Origin: Comamonadaceae bacterium UBA4962
GTDB taxonomy: Bacteria; Pseudomonadota; Gammaproteobacteria; Burkholderiales; Burkholderiaceae_C
NCBI GenBank assembly: GCA_002397315.1
Contig: DHAE01000016.1
Coordinates: forward strand, 10,938 to 74,937
Length of the DNA stretch: 64,000 nucleotides
Direction of reading: 5' to 3'
Position numbers and translations under genes: made by a program. Positions 33,043-41,136 of the stretch are shown piece after piece (position 1 is the stretch's first letter; the number at the start of each line of letters is the position of its first letter). Below the pieces are notes generated by a model, which did not search any database, was not told the DNA's origin, and was given only the letters and a program-made list of their open reading frames with translations.

Positions 33043-34592
33043 ACATCAAACGCTTTACCGCCACCACCTCCCGTGAGGCCCTGGCCAAGGCGCGCATGGC
33101 CTTCGGGGACGGCACGCTGATCCTCTCGAACCGCCAGATCGCCGGCGGCGTGGAAGTGATGGCGACCGCCGAAGACACGCTGTCTTCGCTGGAGAGCGCC
33201 GCCGCCGAGCCCGCCGCCCCTCCCGCTTCCCGCCTGCAGGAGCGCGCCTCCGACATGGCCGCCAACCCGGTGCAGTCGAGCCGCCCGCTGCGGGCCGCCC
33301 AGCGCGCCGAGGCGCAGCGCAACCCGGTGGCGCAGGACACCGAGCAACTGGCGATGAGCACCCTCTCGTTCCAGGACTACGTGCGCGAACGCATGCTGCG
33401 CCGCCGCCACGAGGCCCTGGGCGGCGCTACTGCCGCGGCCGAGCCCGCGCCGCAGATCGAGCGCGCCGCCCCGCAGGCCCGCCCGGCCGCCCCGCGCATG
33501 CCCGAGCGCGCCGCCGCGCCCGCCGGCACGACAGTGCAGCGCCACAACCCGCTGCACGCCATCCCCCTGGGCCTGCCGCCCGAGCCGCCGGTGCGCGAGC
33601 GCCGCGCGCAGGCCGCCGTGCCGTCCCTCGCACAGGAGTCCGGCCAGCAGAACGTCATGAACGAGCTGCAGGCGATGAAGGATCTGATCGAGGACCGCTT
33701 CAACACCCTCGCCTGGCTGGGCCAGGCCCGGCAGAACCCGATCCAGTCGAACCTGATGCTCAAGCTCATCCGCGCGGGCTATTCCCCGTCGCTGGCCCGG
33801 GCCGTGCTGGAGCGCCTGCCCGAGGAAATGGGCGCGGGCCACGCCGTGCGCTGGCTGATGGACGTGCTCGAGCGCAACCTCCGGACCGACGCGCACCAGC
33901 GCCCCCTCTACGAAGAAGGCGGCGTGTACGCGATGGTCGGCGCCACCGGCGTCGGCAAGACCACCACCACCGCCAAGCTCGCGGCGCTGTGCGCCCGGGT
34001 GCACGGCCCGGCCAGCGTCGGCCTGATCACGCTCGACACCTACCGCGTGGGCGCCCACGACCAGCTGCGCACCTACGGCCGCATGCTCGGCGTGGTGGCC
34101 CACCTCGCGCACGACCGTGCCGCCCTGCAGGATCTGCTGGGCCTGCTGGCCGGCAAGAAGATGGTGCTGATCGACACCACCGGCGTGGCGCCGCGCGACC
34201 CGCGCAAGCGCGATATGCTGGACGTGCTCGACCTGCCCGGCGTGAACCGCCTGCTGGTGCTCAACGCGGGCTGCCATGGCGATACGCTGGACGACGTGCT
34301 CACCGGCTTCAAGACCGACGGTTCGCAGCAGGCCATCCTCTCCAAGGTGGACGAGGCCGTGAAGCTCGGCCCGGCCGTGGATGCGCTGATCCGCCACCAG
34401 ATGGTGCTGCGCGGCGTGACCAACGGCCAGCGCGTGCCTGAAGACTGGGAAGCCGCCGACGCGCACAAGCTGATCGCCACGTCGATGCGCGCGCCCGCGA
34501 AGTCGGCGTTCGACCCGAAGGCATCGGACCTGAACTTCTTCTTCTCGCATTCGCCCGAGATGGCCATGGAAAGGGGACTGGTCGATGCTTGA
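33039..34592 (+). CDS. flhF: FlhF, SRP-type GTPase for flagellar placement
   Basis: FlhF is a signal-recognition-particle-like GTPase that sets position and number of polar flagella. The 517-residue protein has an N-terminal basic domain (MNIKRFTATTSREALAKAR), a long Ala/Pro/Arg-rich linker (about 65-200), and the NG domain (about 210-500) with GATGVGKTTTTAKLAA (P-loop, about 303-318), TLDTYRVGAHDQLRTYG and LIDTTGVAPRDPR. It overlaps the following FlhG-like gene by 8 bp. Its presence argues for polar flagellation. Confidence 0.96.
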   Translation: MNIKRFTATTSREALAKARMAFGDGTLILSNRQIAGGVEVMATAEDTLSSLESAAAEPAAPPASRLQERASDMAANPVQSSRPLRAAQRAEAQRNPVAQDTEQLAMSTLSFQDYVRERMLRRRHEALGGATAAAEPAPQIERAAPQARPAAPRMPERAAAPAGTTVQRHNPLHAIPLGLPPEPPVRERRAQAAVPSLAQESGQQNVMNELQAMKDLIEDRFNTLAWLGQARQNPIQSNLMLKLIRAGYSPSLARAVLERLPEEMGAGHAVRWLMDVLERNLRTDAHQRPLYEEGGVYAMVGATGVGKTTTTAKLAALCARVHGPASVGLITLDTYRVGAHDQLRTYGRMLGVVAHLAHDRAALQDLLGLLAGKKMVLIDTTGVAPRDPRKRDMLDVLDLPGVNRLLVLNAGCHGDTLDDVLTGFKTDGSQQAILSKVDEAVKLGPAVDALIRHQMVLRGVTNGQRVPEDWEAADAHKLIATSMRAPAKSAFDPKASDLNFFFSHSPEMAMERGLVDA

Positions 34593-35382
34593 TACCGGCT
34601 TTCACCAGGGCGCGAGCCTGCTGGGCCTCGTGCCGCAGACCCCGTTGCGCATGGTCGCCATCCTGGCGCAGCCGGATGCCGCCTACGGGCTCGAAACGTT
34701 CTTCCAGGTGTGCTCCGCACTGCAGCGCATGGGCTACCCCGTGGCGGTGCTCGACGGCACCGCGCGCGAGACGGACGCCGCGCCCGGCCTCGCCCACCTG
34801 CTGGCCGAGCCTTCGTGGCAGGACGGTGCGCCGCTGGACACCGGCGGCGCCGCCACGACCTCGCTGGCCGTGCTGCCCGCCGCCTACGGACTGCACCGCC
34901 TGGCGCGCCAGAGCGCCGATGCGATGGCGGCCCAGCAGACGCTGCAGCCGTTCTTCCGTGCCTACCAGGTGCTCGCGATCTACGCGCCCGCCGAGACCCT
35001 CGCGCCACTGGTGCGCGACACGGGCACGGTGCCGCTCCTGATCGCCGAGGGCAGCGACCATGCGGTGCGCAGTTACCGCCAGCTCAAGCACATGGCGCTG
35101 CATGCCGGAGTGCCCTGCACCGTGGCGTCGGTGCTGCCCACCGACCGCCCCGCGGGCATGGCCCGGGCCCACGCCACGCTGGCCGCCCTGCAGCGCTGCG
35201 TCGAGCGGCACCTGGGCAGCGAGGTGCACACCGCCACCCTGCGGGCCAACCATCCGCAGGACCTGCAGCGCCTGGCCTTGCAACTGCTGGAAAACGCGGG
35301 CACCATGGGCGCCGCGACGGTCGCCTCCGCGCCGCCCTTCGGCGCACAGCGGCCGGCCCAGCCTTTCGCACGGAGCCATTGA
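34585..35382 (+). CDS. FlhG-like (MinD/ParA-fold) protein lacking a P-loop
   Basis: The 265-residue product occupies the slot of FlhG/FleN, the MinD-type ATPase that partners FlhF, between flhF and fliA. The N-terminal strand-helix-strand pattern looks right (RMVAILAQPDAAYGLETFFQ then YPVAVLDGT), but the glycine/lysine-rich deviant Walker A motif of MinD proteins is absent: the corresponding loop reads AQPDAAYGLE. It therefore probably cannot bind ATP in the usual way. The start overlaps flhF by 8 bp. The fold is inferred from pattern and position; it could be a nucleotide-free regulator of FlhF or FliA, or an unrelated replacement. Confidence 0.7.
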   Translation: MLDTGFHQGASLLGLVPQTPLRMVAILAQPDAAYGLETFFQVCSALQRMGYPVAVLDGTARETDAAPGLAHLLAEPSWQDGAPLDTGGAATTSLAVLPAAYGLHRLARQSADAMAAQQTLQPFFRAYQVLAIYAPAETLAPLVRDTGTVPLLIAEGSDHAVRSYRQLKHMALHAGVPCTVASVLPTDRPAGMARAHATLAALQRCVERHLGSEVHTATLRANHPQDLQRLALQLLENAGTMGAATVASAPPFGAQRPAQPFARSH

Positions 35383-35386
35383 TCCG

Positions 35387-36103
35387 ATGTACACCGCCAA
35401 AGGACAGCTCAACCGCGATGCGTTGATACGCCAGCACGCGCCGCTGGTCCGACGCATCGCGCACCACATGATCGCGAAGCTCCCGCCCAACGTGGAGCTG
35501 GACGATCTGATCCAGGTCGGCATGATCGGGCTCAGCGAGGCGTTGTCGCGCTACGAGGCGACGCAGGGCGTGCAGTTCGAGACCTTCGCCTCCCAGCGCA
35601 TCCGCGGCGCCATGCTCGACGAACTGCGCGAAGGCGACTGGATGTCGCGCAGCTCGCGCAAGAGCCAGAAGGAGATCGAGCAGGCCGTGCACCGGCTGGA
35701 GCAGAAGCTCGGCCGCAGCCCGCTCGAGTCGGAGATCGCCACCGAACTGGAACTGAGCCTGGCGGAGTACCAGTCGCTGCTGAGCAAGGTGCGCGGCACC
35801 CAGCTCGTCTACCTGGAGGACATGACGCGCGGCGACGACGATGACGACAGCTTCCTCGACCGCCACGTGGCCGACGGCGCGGCCGACCCGATGGCCATGC
35901 TGCGCGACCAGCGGCTCCGCGCCTCGCTGGTGGCGGCGATCAAGTCACTGCCCGAGCGGGAGCAGCAGATCATGGGCATGTACTACGAGCACGACATGAA
36001 CCTCAAGGAGATCGCCGCCGTGCTCGGCGTGACCGAATCGCGCATCTGCCAGCTGCACAGCCAGTCGATCGCGCGGCTGCGCGCGAAGATGCGCAGCCAC
36101 TGA
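35387..36103 (+). CDS. fliA: FliA, flagellar sigma factor (sigma-28)
   Basis: FliA directs RNA polymerase to late flagellar genes. The 238-residue protein has region 2 (FETFASQRIRGAMLDELREG, about 63-82), region 3 and region 4 with the helix-turn-helix LKEIAAVLGVTESRICQLHS (about 206-225). The ATG at 35387 lies 4 bp after the upstream stop. Probable targets in this window are fliC copy 1, flgM and motA, where matching promoters are visible. FlgM, encoded at 36674-37015, is its anti-sigma factor. Confidence 0.97.
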   Translation: MYTAKGQLNRDALIRQHAPLVRRIAHHMIAKLPPNVELDDLIQVGMIGLSEALSRYEATQGVQFETFASQRIRGAMLDELREGDWMSRSSRKSQKEIEQAVHRLEQKLGRSPLESEIATELELSLAEYQSLLSKVRGTQLVYLEDMTRGDDDDDSFLDRHVADGAADPMAMLRDQRLRASLVAAIKSLPEREQQIMGMYYEHDMNLKEIAAVLGVTESRICQLHSQSIARLRAKMRSH

Positions 36104-36134
36104 CGGCCCGGCCGGTCATTCCCGCAACGCAAAA

Positions 36135-36154
36135 AAAGGCCCTTTGGGGCCTTT
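36135..36154. terminator. Bidirectional terminator between fliA and flgN
   Basis: AAAGGCCC and GGGCCTTT form a perfect 8-bp stem with a 4-base loop, preceded by an A-run and followed by TTTG. The A-run reads as a T-run on the minus strand, so it should stop flgN (-) efficiently and fliA (+) to some degree. Confidence 0.8.
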
Positions 36155-36179
36155 GTCGTTGATGGAGCCCGGTCGTCGT

Positions 36180-36590
36180 TCAGCTCTGCGACCGGTAGAT
36201 CCGGGCCGCGCTGCCGCGCATGCCGGTGCCCGTGGGACTGCCGCTGCCATAGGTCGTGCCGTTCTGGTCCGGCGGCAGGAACGAGGCCACCTGCCGCTCC
36301 GTGATCGCGGCGAGCCGGGCCAGCTGCTCGCGCTGCAGGGCGAGCTGTCCGCGCACGGCCTGCACCCGGCGCGCCCACTCCGGCGGCAATGCGGGGGCGG
36401 ATGCGGGACGGTTTTCCAGGGCGCGGGAGAGATCGAGCGCGGCCTGGCGCAGCAGGGGCGCGCAGCGCTCGAGCGCCGGGGCGTCGCCCTGCAGCAGCAG
36501 AGCGCCCACGTCGGCGAGGTGCGACTCGACGGTGGCGAGCAGGGCCTCGGGGGAGGCGGAAGCAGCGGAGGGAGCGAAGGAGGGGTGCAT
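36180..36590 (-). CDS. flgN: FlgN, FlgK/FlgL export chaperone
   Basis: FlgN is the cytoplasmic chaperone for hook-filament junction proteins FlgK and FlgL. The protein is 136 residues from the ATG at 36590, which has CAGGAT about 6 bases upstream; an in-frame ATG at 36617 would add 9 residues. The helical pattern (LLATVESHLADVGALLLQGD, then VRGQLALQREQLARLAAITE) and the Gly/Ser/Thr-rich tail fit FlgN. It lies directly downstream of flgM, the standard pair. Confidence 0.85.
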   Translation of the reverse strand: MHPSFAPSAASASPEALLATVESHLADVGALLLQGDAPALERCAPLLRQAALDLSRALENRPASAPALPPEWARRVQAVRGQLALQREQLARLAAITERQVASFLPPDQNGTTYGSGSPTGTGMRGSAARIYRSQS

Positions 36591-36673
36591 GGATCGATCC
36601 TGTGCCGACCGATCCATGGCGGGAACGCGGGCCGCGTGCGGTGCGGCCGGCGCCCGGGAACGGGATCAGCCGG

Positions 36674-37015
36674 TCAATGGGACTTGGGCGAGTAGGCGAT
36701 GGTTTCCTGCGCGTTCGAGAGCAGCTTGTCGGCGATGGCTTCGGCATCGACCGTGAACGTGCCCTTCTCGATGGCCGCGCGCACGGCCTTCACCTTGTTG
36801 GCATCGAAGTCGGCGCTGCTGCGCAGCGACGGGTCCAGGGCCTTGGCGGCGCTGGAGAACGTCACGGGCGTGCCGCCCGCGGCGGCGACCGTGGTCGCGG
36901 TTTTGGTGGCCTCTTCGGCGGCGGGGGCCGGGGCGGCCGCCTTGGCCTGTTGCTTGGCAGCCTGGATCTGCTGCGTCAGCGCATTCGGCAATTCCGGGTT
37001 TTGACCTATCTTCAT
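36674..37015 (-). CDS. flgM: FlgM, anti-sigma-28 factor
   Basis: FlgM binds FliA in the cytoplasm and is exported once the hook is complete, which releases late gene expression. The 113-residue protein begins MKIGQNPELPNALTQQIQAA, has a disordered Ala-rich middle, and ends with the helical FliA-binding part (KVKAVRAAIEKGTFTVDAEAI, a FlgM signature with one internal substitution range, then KLLSNAQETI). A sigma-28 promoter lies just upstream, so FlgM is itself controlled by FliA, as in enterics. Confidence 0.93.
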   Translation of the reverse strand: MKIGQNPELPNALTQQIQAAKQQAKAAAPAPAAEEATKTATTVAAAGGTPVTFSSAAKALDPSLRSSADFDANKVKAVRAAIEKGTFTVDAEAIADKLLSNAQETIAYSPKSH

Positions 37016-37057
37016 CGCACTCTCCCACCCCGTCGGATGTGGGGCACAGTAGCAATG

Positions 37058-37084
37058 TTTTCGACCATCGGACCGCGGACTTTA
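37058..37084 (-). promoter_or_regulatory. Sigma-28 promoter for flgMN
   Basis: On the minus strand: TAAAGTCC-N11-GTCGAAAA. Six of eight positions match in both elements, the TAAAG core is intact and the spacer is the consensus 11. It lies 43 bp before the flgM ATG and after the flgA stop (37108), so flgMN can be transcribed independently of flgA. Confidence 0.85.
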
Positions 37085-37107
37085 GGCTTTTCTTCGGAAA
37101 CAGGACG

Positions 37108-37905
37108 TCACAGGGAGACCTCGACCGTTCCATCGTTGGTCACAATGCCGGCCACTATTTTGCCATTGTCCATGCGCACGCGTACAGTCTCGCCGACCGC
37201 CCCGTTCGTCACGGCCTGCCCCGCCGACGTGACCGAATAGCCGCGCCCCTGGGCGACGACGCGCACCGGCGAGCCGGCCCGGAACAGCGTGGGGGCCTTC
37301 ACCATGTGCTGGCGCAGCGCCTGCCCGGCCATGAGCTGGCGCGAGGCGACCTGGCCGACCCAGTTCTCGGGGTTGGCGACGATGGCCGTGGTTTCCGCCG
37401 CCCAGTCCACTTCGGCCTGGGTGGCATCGGCTTCGGTCAGCACGGCGCCCGAGGCCACGTTGCCCGTGAGCACCCACGCCGGCCCGTAGGCCTTCACCGT
37501 GACGGGAAGGAAGACGTTCCACGCCGTGGCACCTTCGACGCAGCGCAGGCCCAGCCGCGTGCGGCCCCAGAGCCGGGAGCCGGCGGGCAGGTAGGGCTCC
37601 ACACGGGCGCAGGGCGCGAGGCGCAGGCGCGAATCGAGCTGGCCCACGCTCACTTCCATGCGCAGCGGCATCGAGCCGCCCGACATCTGGTTGCGCTGCA
37701 GCGCGTCGTCGAGCCAGCGCTGGGTGATGCCGCCGAGGTCGGCCGTGGCATCGGCGCCGGGGGCGGCCTGCGCATGCGCGCCCGTGGCCGCGCACCAGGC
37801 CAGCAGCGCGGCGCCGGCCGCGCGGGCCCATGCCGCGGCCGGGCGCCGGGAGGGGAGCAGGAGCCCGGAAACGGACGGGGTCGGCAGGAAGGATTTGCGG
37901 GACAT
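37108..37905 (-). CDS. flgA: FlgA, P-ring assembly chaperone
   Basis: FlgA is a periplasmic chaperone for P-ring (FlgI) assembly. From the ATG at 37905 (AGGAGG 5 bases upstream) the protein has 265 residues with a long signal peptide (hydrophobic about 27-43, ending GAHAQA) and a C-terminal SAF/FlgA domain (about 145-265, with AVLTEADATQAEVDW and NGKIVAGIVTNDGTVEVSL). A longer frame to 37992 is possible but lacks a ribosome site. It is divergent from flgB, the usual arrangement. Confidence 0.93.
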   Translation of the reverse strand: MSRKSFLPTPSVSGLLLPSRRPAAAWARAAGAALLAWCAATGAHAQAAPGADATADLGGITQRWLDDALQRNQMSGGSMPLRMEVSVGQLDSRLRLAPCARVEPYLPAGSRLWGRTRLGLRCVEGATAWNVFLPVTVKAYGPAWVLTGNVASGAVLTEADATQAEVDWAAETTAIVANPENWVGQVASRQLMAGQALRQHMVKAPTLFRAGSPVRVVAQGRGYSVTSAGQAVTNGAVGETVRVRMDNGKIVAGIVTNDGTVEVSL

Positions 37906-38047
37906 GGGGCCTCCTGGGCAGCGGCGCTGCGGAAATGGAACGGGAAGCCGCCGCGGACGGGGGCGGTCCGGGGGCCATTGCACAGTCCGCACTCTAGGCG
38001 GTTCGGGCCGCGGCGATGGACCGAACTGCGCGCCAATCCCTGCGTTC

Positions 38048-38082
38048 TTCGCGCTTTAGAAAAACAGGCCCGTTTCCATAAT
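38048..38082 (+). promoter_or_regulatory. Candidate flgB operon promoter with motif shared with flhB
   Basis: TTCGCGCTTTAGA (38048-38060) is identical to the 13-mer before flhB. CTTTAG is followed, after 17 bases, by CATAAT (38077-38082), five of six matches to the sigma-70 -10. The ATG of flgB is about 70 bases further on. The flgA-flgB region is 249 bp and holds no other gene. Confidence 0.5.
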
Positions 38083-38154
38083 CGGACCCACGCCGAGAAC
38101 CCGTGCCACCGTGCCGGGACCGGCCCCGAACCCCGATTTCCGCAAGGTGCCCCC

Positions 38155-38598
38155 ATGCTCGACAAGTTGACCGAACGGCTGGATTTCCACGGCAACGCGC
38201 TCATGCTGCGTGCCGAGCGCCAGCGCGCCATCGCGAGCAACATCGCCAATGCCGACACCCCCGGCTACGTGGCGCGCGACTTCAACTTCGGCGATGCGCT
38301 GCGCGAGGCCACCGGCCAGGGCACGGGCGCCACCTTCAGCATGGCCGAGCGCGCCATCCAGCGCCAGCAGAGCACCAGCGATCCGCGCCACATCCCCCTG
38401 CCGGCCGCGACGACGGGCATGGGCTCCGGCAGCGCCATGGGCTACACCGTGCAGACGCAGCCGAGCATGGACAACAACACCGTGGACCTGGACCGGGAAC
38501 GGGCCGCGTTCGCGGACAACGCCGTGCGCTACGAGGCCACGCTGCGTTTCATCAACGGCAACGCGCGCACGATGCTGAGCGCCATCCAGGGCCAGTGA
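38155..38598 (+). CDS. flgB: FlgB, proximal rod protein
   Basis: FlgB forms the proximal rod next to FliE. The 147-residue protein has the rod/hook N-terminal motif AIASNIANADTPGYVARDFN (about 24-43) and the C-terminal helix ending ATLRFINGNARTMLSAIQG. An in-frame region upstream to 37039 is non-coding. First gene of the flgBCDEFGH run. Confidence 0.96.
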   Translation: MLDKLTERLDFHGNALMLRAERQRAIASNIANADTPGYVARDFNFGDALREATGQGTGATFSMAERAIQRQQSTSDPRHIPLPAATTGMGSGSAMGYTVQTQPSMDNNTVDLDRERAAFADNAVRYEATLRFINGNARTMLSAIQGQ

Positions 38599-38653
38599 GC
38601 CGCCGCGCACCGCATCCGCACGACCGGCCCCGCACCAGAAAGCGATCCCCGCC

Positions 38654-39058
38654 ATGTCCATGTTCTCCATCTTCGGCGTCTCCGGCAGCGCGATCAGCGC
38701 GCAGGCGCAGCGGCTCAACATCGTGGCCAGCAACCTCGCCAACGTCGATGCCGTGGCCGGCCCGGACGGGCAGGCCTACAAGGCGCGGCAGGTGGTGTTC
38801 CAGACGGCGCCCATGGGCGACGAGGGCGCGGCCGGCGTGCGCGTGAGCGCCATCAGCGAAAGCCAGACGCCCGGCAAGCGCGTGCACGACCCCAGCCACC
38901 CGCAGGCCGATGCGGAAGGCTACGTGACCCATTCCAACGTGAACGCGGTGGAAGAGATGGTCAACATGATCTCGGCCTCGCGTTCCTACCAGAACAACGT
39001 CGAGGTCATGAACACCACCAAGTCGCTGCTGCTCAAGACGCTGCAGATGGGCCAGTAA
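38654..39058 (+). CDS. flgC: FlgC, proximal rod protein
   Basis: A 134-residue rod protein with the axial-family N-terminus (FGVSGSAISAQAQRLNIVAS, then NLANVDA) and the C-terminal motif NVNAVEEMVNMISASRSYQN. FlgC follows FlgB in the rod and is exported unprocessed through the flagellar gate. It lies 55 bp after flgB with a short ribosome site before the ATG. Confidence 0.96.
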   Translation: MSMFSIFGVSGSAISAQAQRLNIVASNLANVDAVAGPDGQAYKARQVVFQTAPMGDEGAAGVRVSAISESQTPGKRVHDPSHPQADAEGYVTHSNVNAVEEMVNMISASRSYQNNVEVMNTTKSLLLKTLQMGQ

Positions 39059-39082
39059 TCCTTTCCCCCGAAGGTCCGCACC

Positions 39083-39733
39083 ATGATCCTCAACCCCGTC
39101 GGCTCCACGGCCACCGTGAACTCGGGCTCCGGCTCGAACTCCGCCACCGATCCGGCCGCCGCACAGGACCGGTTCCTGAAGCTGCTGGTCGCGCAGCTCA
39201 ACAACCAAGACCCGATGAACCCGCTGGACAACGCCCAGATGACCTCGCAGATGGCGCAGATCAACACGGTGACCGGCATCCAGCAGCTCAACCTGAGCAT
39301 GCAGACCATGGCCGAGCAGTTCTCGACCATGCAGACGCTGCAGGGCACGATGATGATCGGCCGCACCGTGCTGACCGAAGGCAACAAGATGACCTTCAAG
39401 GACAGCGCCGGCACCGGCACCTTCGACCTCAAGGGCGCCGCCACCGACGTGAAGGTGGAAGTGGTCACCCCTGGCGGCCAGGTGGTGGACACGGTGGACG
39501 TCGGCGCCAGTGCGGCCGGCCGCCACGACTTCACCTGGGACGGCAGCAAGTACACCGGCACGCGCAGCGACCTGCGGTTCCGCGTGGTGGCCACCACCAA
39601 GGACGGCGCCGTCGAGTCGACGCCGCTCATGCAGGCCAAAGTGCTGGGCACCGGCTCCAACGCCGGCGCCCTCACGCTGAACCTGGACACCGGCAGCACG
39701 GTGAACTACGCCAACATCCGCTCGGTGCTCTGA
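39083..39733 (+). CDS. flgD: FlgD, hook cap protein
   Basis: FlgD caps the growing hook and is discarded afterwards. The 216-residue protein has the N-terminal signature FLKLLVAQLNNQDPMNPLDN (about 32-51), then TSQMAQINTVTGIQQLN, and C-terminal Tudor/FnIII-like beta domains (about 95-205). It lies 24 bp after flgC. Confidence 0.95.
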   Translation: MILNPVGSTATVNSGSGSNSATDPAAAQDRFLKLLVAQLNNQDPMNPLDNAQMTSQMAQINTVTGIQQLNLSMQTMAEQFSTMQTLQGTMMIGRTVLTEGNKMTFKDSAGTGTFDLKGAATDVKVEVVTPGGQVVDTVDVGASAAGRHDFTWDGSKYTGTRSDLRFRVVATTKDGAVESTPLMQAKVLGTGSNAGALTLNLDTGSTVNYANIRSVL

Positions 39734-39794
39734 CGGCCCCGCGCATCCATCCCCGCACGACAACACCCCTTTTCCGCCTCCCGAGGAGAACACC

Positions 39795-41072
39795 ATGAGC
39801 TTCCAGCAAGGCCTGTCCGGCCTCAACGCCGCCAGCAAGAACCTGGACGTGATCGGCCACAACGTCGCCAACTCCGGCACCGTGGGCTTCAAGGCCTCGC
39901 GCGCCGAATTCGCCGAGATGGTGGCCAACGCCATCGGCTCCGCGGGCGGCACCAACGCCGGCATCGGGGTGGAGCTGGGAGCGGTCTCGCAGCAGTTCAA
40001 CCAGGGCAACATCTCCGTCACCGGCAACAGCCTGGACGTGGCGATCAACGGCGACGGCTTCTTCACGCTGCAGCAGCCCGACGGCTCGCGGGCCTATACC
40101 CGCGCCGGCAACTTCAAGCTCGACAGCAACGGCCAGCTGGTGACCAACACCAAGGCGCAGGTGATGGGCTACGCGCTCGATCCGGTCACGGGCAAGCGCA
40201 CGGCGAGCAATGCCGCGCCCCTCTCCTTCCCCACCTCCAAGCCGATTCCCGCCAAGCAGACCACGGCGATCACGGCCGAGTTCAACCTCGACGCCCGCGC
40301 GCCCGACGCCGCCGGCGACGCCACGGCCACGCCGCCCGTGCCCGCCACGCCGCGCTCCACCTACGGCACGTCGATCAACGTGTACGACAGCCAGGGCGTG
40401 GCCAAGCCCGTGAGCCTGTACTTCCAGAAGAACGGCGCCAACACCTGGGACGTGTACGACAGGCTCGACGACGCCACGGCCAACCCGCCGGTGGTGGCCA
40501 CGCCCATCGGCCAGATCAAGTTCGACGACAGCGGCAGGATCGTCTCGCCGGCCGCGACCGCGCCGGAAACCGGCTTCCAGATGCCGCTGACCGTCAAGCC
40601 CACGCCGCCCAACCCGAACGGGCTGGCCGACTACACGGTGAACATCAAGCTCGACGGCGTGTCGCAGTACGGCAAGTCGTTCGCGGTGTCGAACCTGTCG
40701 CAGGACGGCTATACGGCCGGCGAACTCACAGGCATCAGCATCGAGAACAACGGCACGGTGATGACGCGCTACTCCAACGGCGTGACGCGCGCCGAGGGGC
40801 AGGTGGCGCTGGCCAGCTTCCGCAACACGCAGGGCCTGGCCTCGGTGGGCAACAACAACTGGGTGGAAACGTTCGAGTCGGGCCAGCCGGTGCTGGGCAC
40901 GCCCACCGAAGGCAAGTTCGGCGGCCTGCGCTCCGGCGCGCTGGAGGACTCCAACGTCGACCTCACGGCCGAGCTGGTGAACATGATGACCGCCCAGCGC
41001 GCCTACCAGGCCAACGCGCAGACCATCAAGACGCAGGACCAGGTGATGTCCACCCTGGTGAACCTGCGCTGA
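39795..41072 (+). CDS. flgE: FlgE, hook protein
   Basis: FlgE is the hook subunit. The 425-residue protein carries the axial N-terminus (MSFQQGLSGLNAASKNLDVI, then GHNVANSGTVGFKASRAEF), the FlgE central domains and the C-terminal axial motif ELVNMMTAQRAYQANAQTIK. Length is normal. AGGAG precedes the ATG, and the gene lies 61 bp after flgD. Confidence 0.96.
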   Translation: MSFQQGLSGLNAASKNLDVIGHNVANSGTVGFKASRAEFAEMVANAIGSAGGTNAGIGVELGAVSQQFNQGNISVTGNSLDVAINGDGFFTLQQPDGSRAYTRAGNFKLDSNGQLVTNTKAQVMGYALDPVTGKRTASNAAPLSFPTSKPIPAKQTTAITAEFNLDARAPDAAGDATATPPVPATPRSTYGTSINVYDSQGVAKPVSLYFQKNGANTWDVYDRLDDATANPPVVATPIGQIKFDDSGRIVSPAATAPETGFQMPLTVKPTPPNPNGLADYTVNIKLDGVSQYGKSFAVSNLSQDGYTAGELTGISIENNGTVMTRYSNGVTRAEGQVALASFRNTQGLASVGNNNWVETFESGQPVLGTPTEGKFGGLRSGALEDSNVDLTAELVNMMTAQRAYQANAQTIKTQDQVMSTLVNLR

Positions 41073-41136
41073 CGCTCCGCGCGCCCTGATCCGCCACTGC
41101 CCCCCGAACGCATCCCTTCTTCCTGCAGGCCGAGCG

